From Bacteroidia bacterium (GTDB lineage Bacteria > Bacteroidota > Bacteroidia > Bacteroidales > Azobacteroidaceae), in the NCBI GenBank assembly GCA_025996815.1, contig BNTT01000022.1:1-33050 (forward strand): DNA of 33,050 nucleotides, written 5' to 3'. Both the position numbers and the translations under genes were made by a program. Positions 32,601 through 33,050 of this stretch are shown piece after piece. The first letter of the stretch is position 1. Every line of letters starts with the position of its first letter. The notes below the pieces were generated by a model. That model saw nothing but the letters and a program-made list of their open reading frames with translations. It searched no databases and was not told the DNA's origin.

Positions 32601-33050
32601 GATAAATTGCTTGTTTCCACTTTGCACTTTGTAGATTATTTGTTAAAATTTCACAATCAAAATTTTTCGTGGCGTAGCCTTGATATTTCGCCGGAAATAA
32701 TTGAAATCAATCGCTCGCCCGAATTGAAAGTTATCGTCAATGACATTGTAACTCTCTTTGAGCAAATTCATATTCACAAGCCCATTATCAGTTTATATGA
32801 ATTTCATTTTGACGCTGTTTTGGTTCAAGAGATATTTTTCCTTTCCAAAATGGACGACCGTTTTTCGGCTCAATTTAATTTTTCGCTTGATGAATCATTA
32901 GCTCTGAAACAATACTATAAAAGATTGCTGAGTGAGAAACAACAAGAATACAAAGATTTGAGAGGTGAAAATTTTGTAAATGCCATCGCTTCGCTACAGG
33001 TTATACTTGGCGACCTTCACCTGTTAGACGATGAACTCGAATCGGCAGCC
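29619..33050 (+). CDS. Large membrane-embedded P-loop NTPase, KAP-like (partial, runs off the window)
   Basis: From ATG 29619 the frame is open to the last base: 1144 codons with no stop, so the 3' end lies outside. Walker A is GGRGVGKSS at 68-76. Walker B is FVIVFDELDKV at 691-701, followed by the strand KFIFIAGREMYDMYLADIAD (751-770). Between them lie eight likely membrane helices: about 97-113, 154-170, 211-227, 247-264, 304-322, 336-358, 449-467 and 592-610. A strand-helix block (IYLRINFGHDVLKERDVLRL, about 409-428) sits between the sixth and seventh. Membrane segments placed between Walker A and B are the hallmark of KAP NTPases (Kidins220/PifA type), some of which exclude phages. The C-terminal part (about 800-1144) is helical and unassigned. 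The gene is AT-rich and probably acquired. Confidence 0.82.
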   Translation, partial: MKTNKIPDILNSRNERVILELPNYSFCHSSQSEDRARPFFIGRKNLIERLKTLITASSSKTGVYLITGGRGVGKSSLVEEVIEKTSLSKHTHLKYFNFLFVALFFVLGLQYINNQNWLPESINIELPDDIWWLQILHKRLFFGIERIDIWWLQIFASIVVFGIIGHFSYLRKEATQYDNYKSGLNRTIIAAARDFLLVPNKSNSFLKTRNVLKIILILLLCQIIATSPYSGPDCLQSITQYLQFTQLQVFIVYLCVIAGYHYVRYARRSFIHEYRKAFENKHKEWTDKNDTVTLAKSFSKWIERIFTFLVVLLSGLIPLLLFKHKLLFNREDDCFWCFIVITILIIIIIMIIFIKHFIVLLNTLESKKGCIKKMQIWWKGLTISSKYSWKHITNPFFEINDYVKNSSRIYLRINFGHDVLKERDVLRLITRTLTTEYNYFCKSWKHTLSWRVLALVILLSGTYLFYKNIYAKDIRPWVEQHAPFNKNSSQLYYASDSVARTDTTLNALKDTIQRKDSLTGKEFQKIKSMQLSIDSLKSKYFNDYLNQSSRDSLKIQIDKAINRIWLYTTNVPEYLWTKEGYKINYKYYYPINYAWWLIFFSFYLFGCLLLRSRLFTTHHTIRRQLKLLNESITYSVEQETEANYGTKDVSNIGIKKKRSRQSADEREIEKELQDILENIRKIPEFMVRPEFVIVFDELDKVSPTEVSISNQEGETRHKETLFASNSTREQQALILKLLSNMKYFLSTANAKFIFIAGREMYDMYLADIADRNNYFGSIFNDVVFVPSFLTDMSYNNNRKYDITTLVEEYVCRHLIPDDYPNVEWTLKEYNKYLDNLIYFNSELERKKIKELDRKIEDIKKISLNDYFIQDYHIYINRYKCIKQRDDIKSKIDKYEQQVNMKKQKIIATLQQFIIYLAHTSKGAPKKMVQIFESFIEGDTDGKAIAHKDLVVKQFRNTKFFLNFDYYDQFTIGMTSYLMSPVFNRLSDANIQEHTDKLLVSTLHFVDYLLKFHNQNFSWRSLDISPEIIEINRSPELKVIVNDIVTLFEQIHIHKPIISLYEFHFDAVLVQEIFFLSKMDDRFSAQFNFSLDESLALKQYYKRLLSEKQQEYKDLRGENFVNAIASLQVILGDLHLLDDELESAA

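Overview
The window looks like chromosome from a member of the Bacteroidota, probably class Bacteroidia. The evidence is the gene content and protein sequences (NusA-InfB, MtaB, ValS, an ExbB-ExbD-ExbD-TonB-PstS-like operon, QueF). Several promoters also match the Bacteroidota form: TTTG, 19-20 nt, then TAnnTTTG. No rRNA, tRNA or CRISPR array was found. Most housekeeping genes have moderate GC with C/G-ending codons. The AT-rich stretches are accessory or mosaic: part of valS, the AAA ATPase gene, and the last 3.4 kb.

Layout. 1-3416: end of nusA, then infB. 3445-4225: two overlapping minus-strand genes of unknown function. 4322-5614: mtaB on minus. 5715-10331: an orphan exbB-like gene and then valS. 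valS is cut in two, in the same reading frame, by a self-contained DUF1016/PD-(D/E)XK nuclease gene. 10404-10993: a two-gene toxin-antitoxin module with a PIN-domain toxin. 11024-13087: a minus operon of a solitary antitoxin paralogue, a thiL-like gene with altered active-site residues, and a TPM-domain protein. 13163-13341: a small element with inverted-repeat ends. 13352-17652: a minus operon exbB-exbD-exbD-tonB-pstS-like-small membrane protein. 17889-23321: a 1810-residue repeat-rich surface protein. 23360-23794: queF. 23795-24102: a gene-poor stretch with a promoter, a C13 tract and a hairpin. 24103-29495: an RND efflux system whose adaptor and pump are divergent and separated by an AAA ATPase gene. 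29619 to the right edge: a very large membrane-embedded P-loop NTPase, still open at the window end.

How the genes fit together. nusA-infB-mtaB-valS-queF are transcription/translation and tRNA-modification genes. The TonB operon energises outer-membrane transport. The accessory genes (DUF1016 nuclease, PIN toxin-antitoxin, AAA ATPase, KAP-like NTPase) are of the kinds found in defence and mobile DNA. They have landed next to, or inside, essential genes. The most unusual arrangement is valS: removing 1191 bp between two ATGG copies restores one continuous 915-codon ValS frame. The insert supplies a stop for the first half and a start for the second half. This suggests a nuclease gene that lives inside an essential gene by turning its product into a two-piece enzyme.
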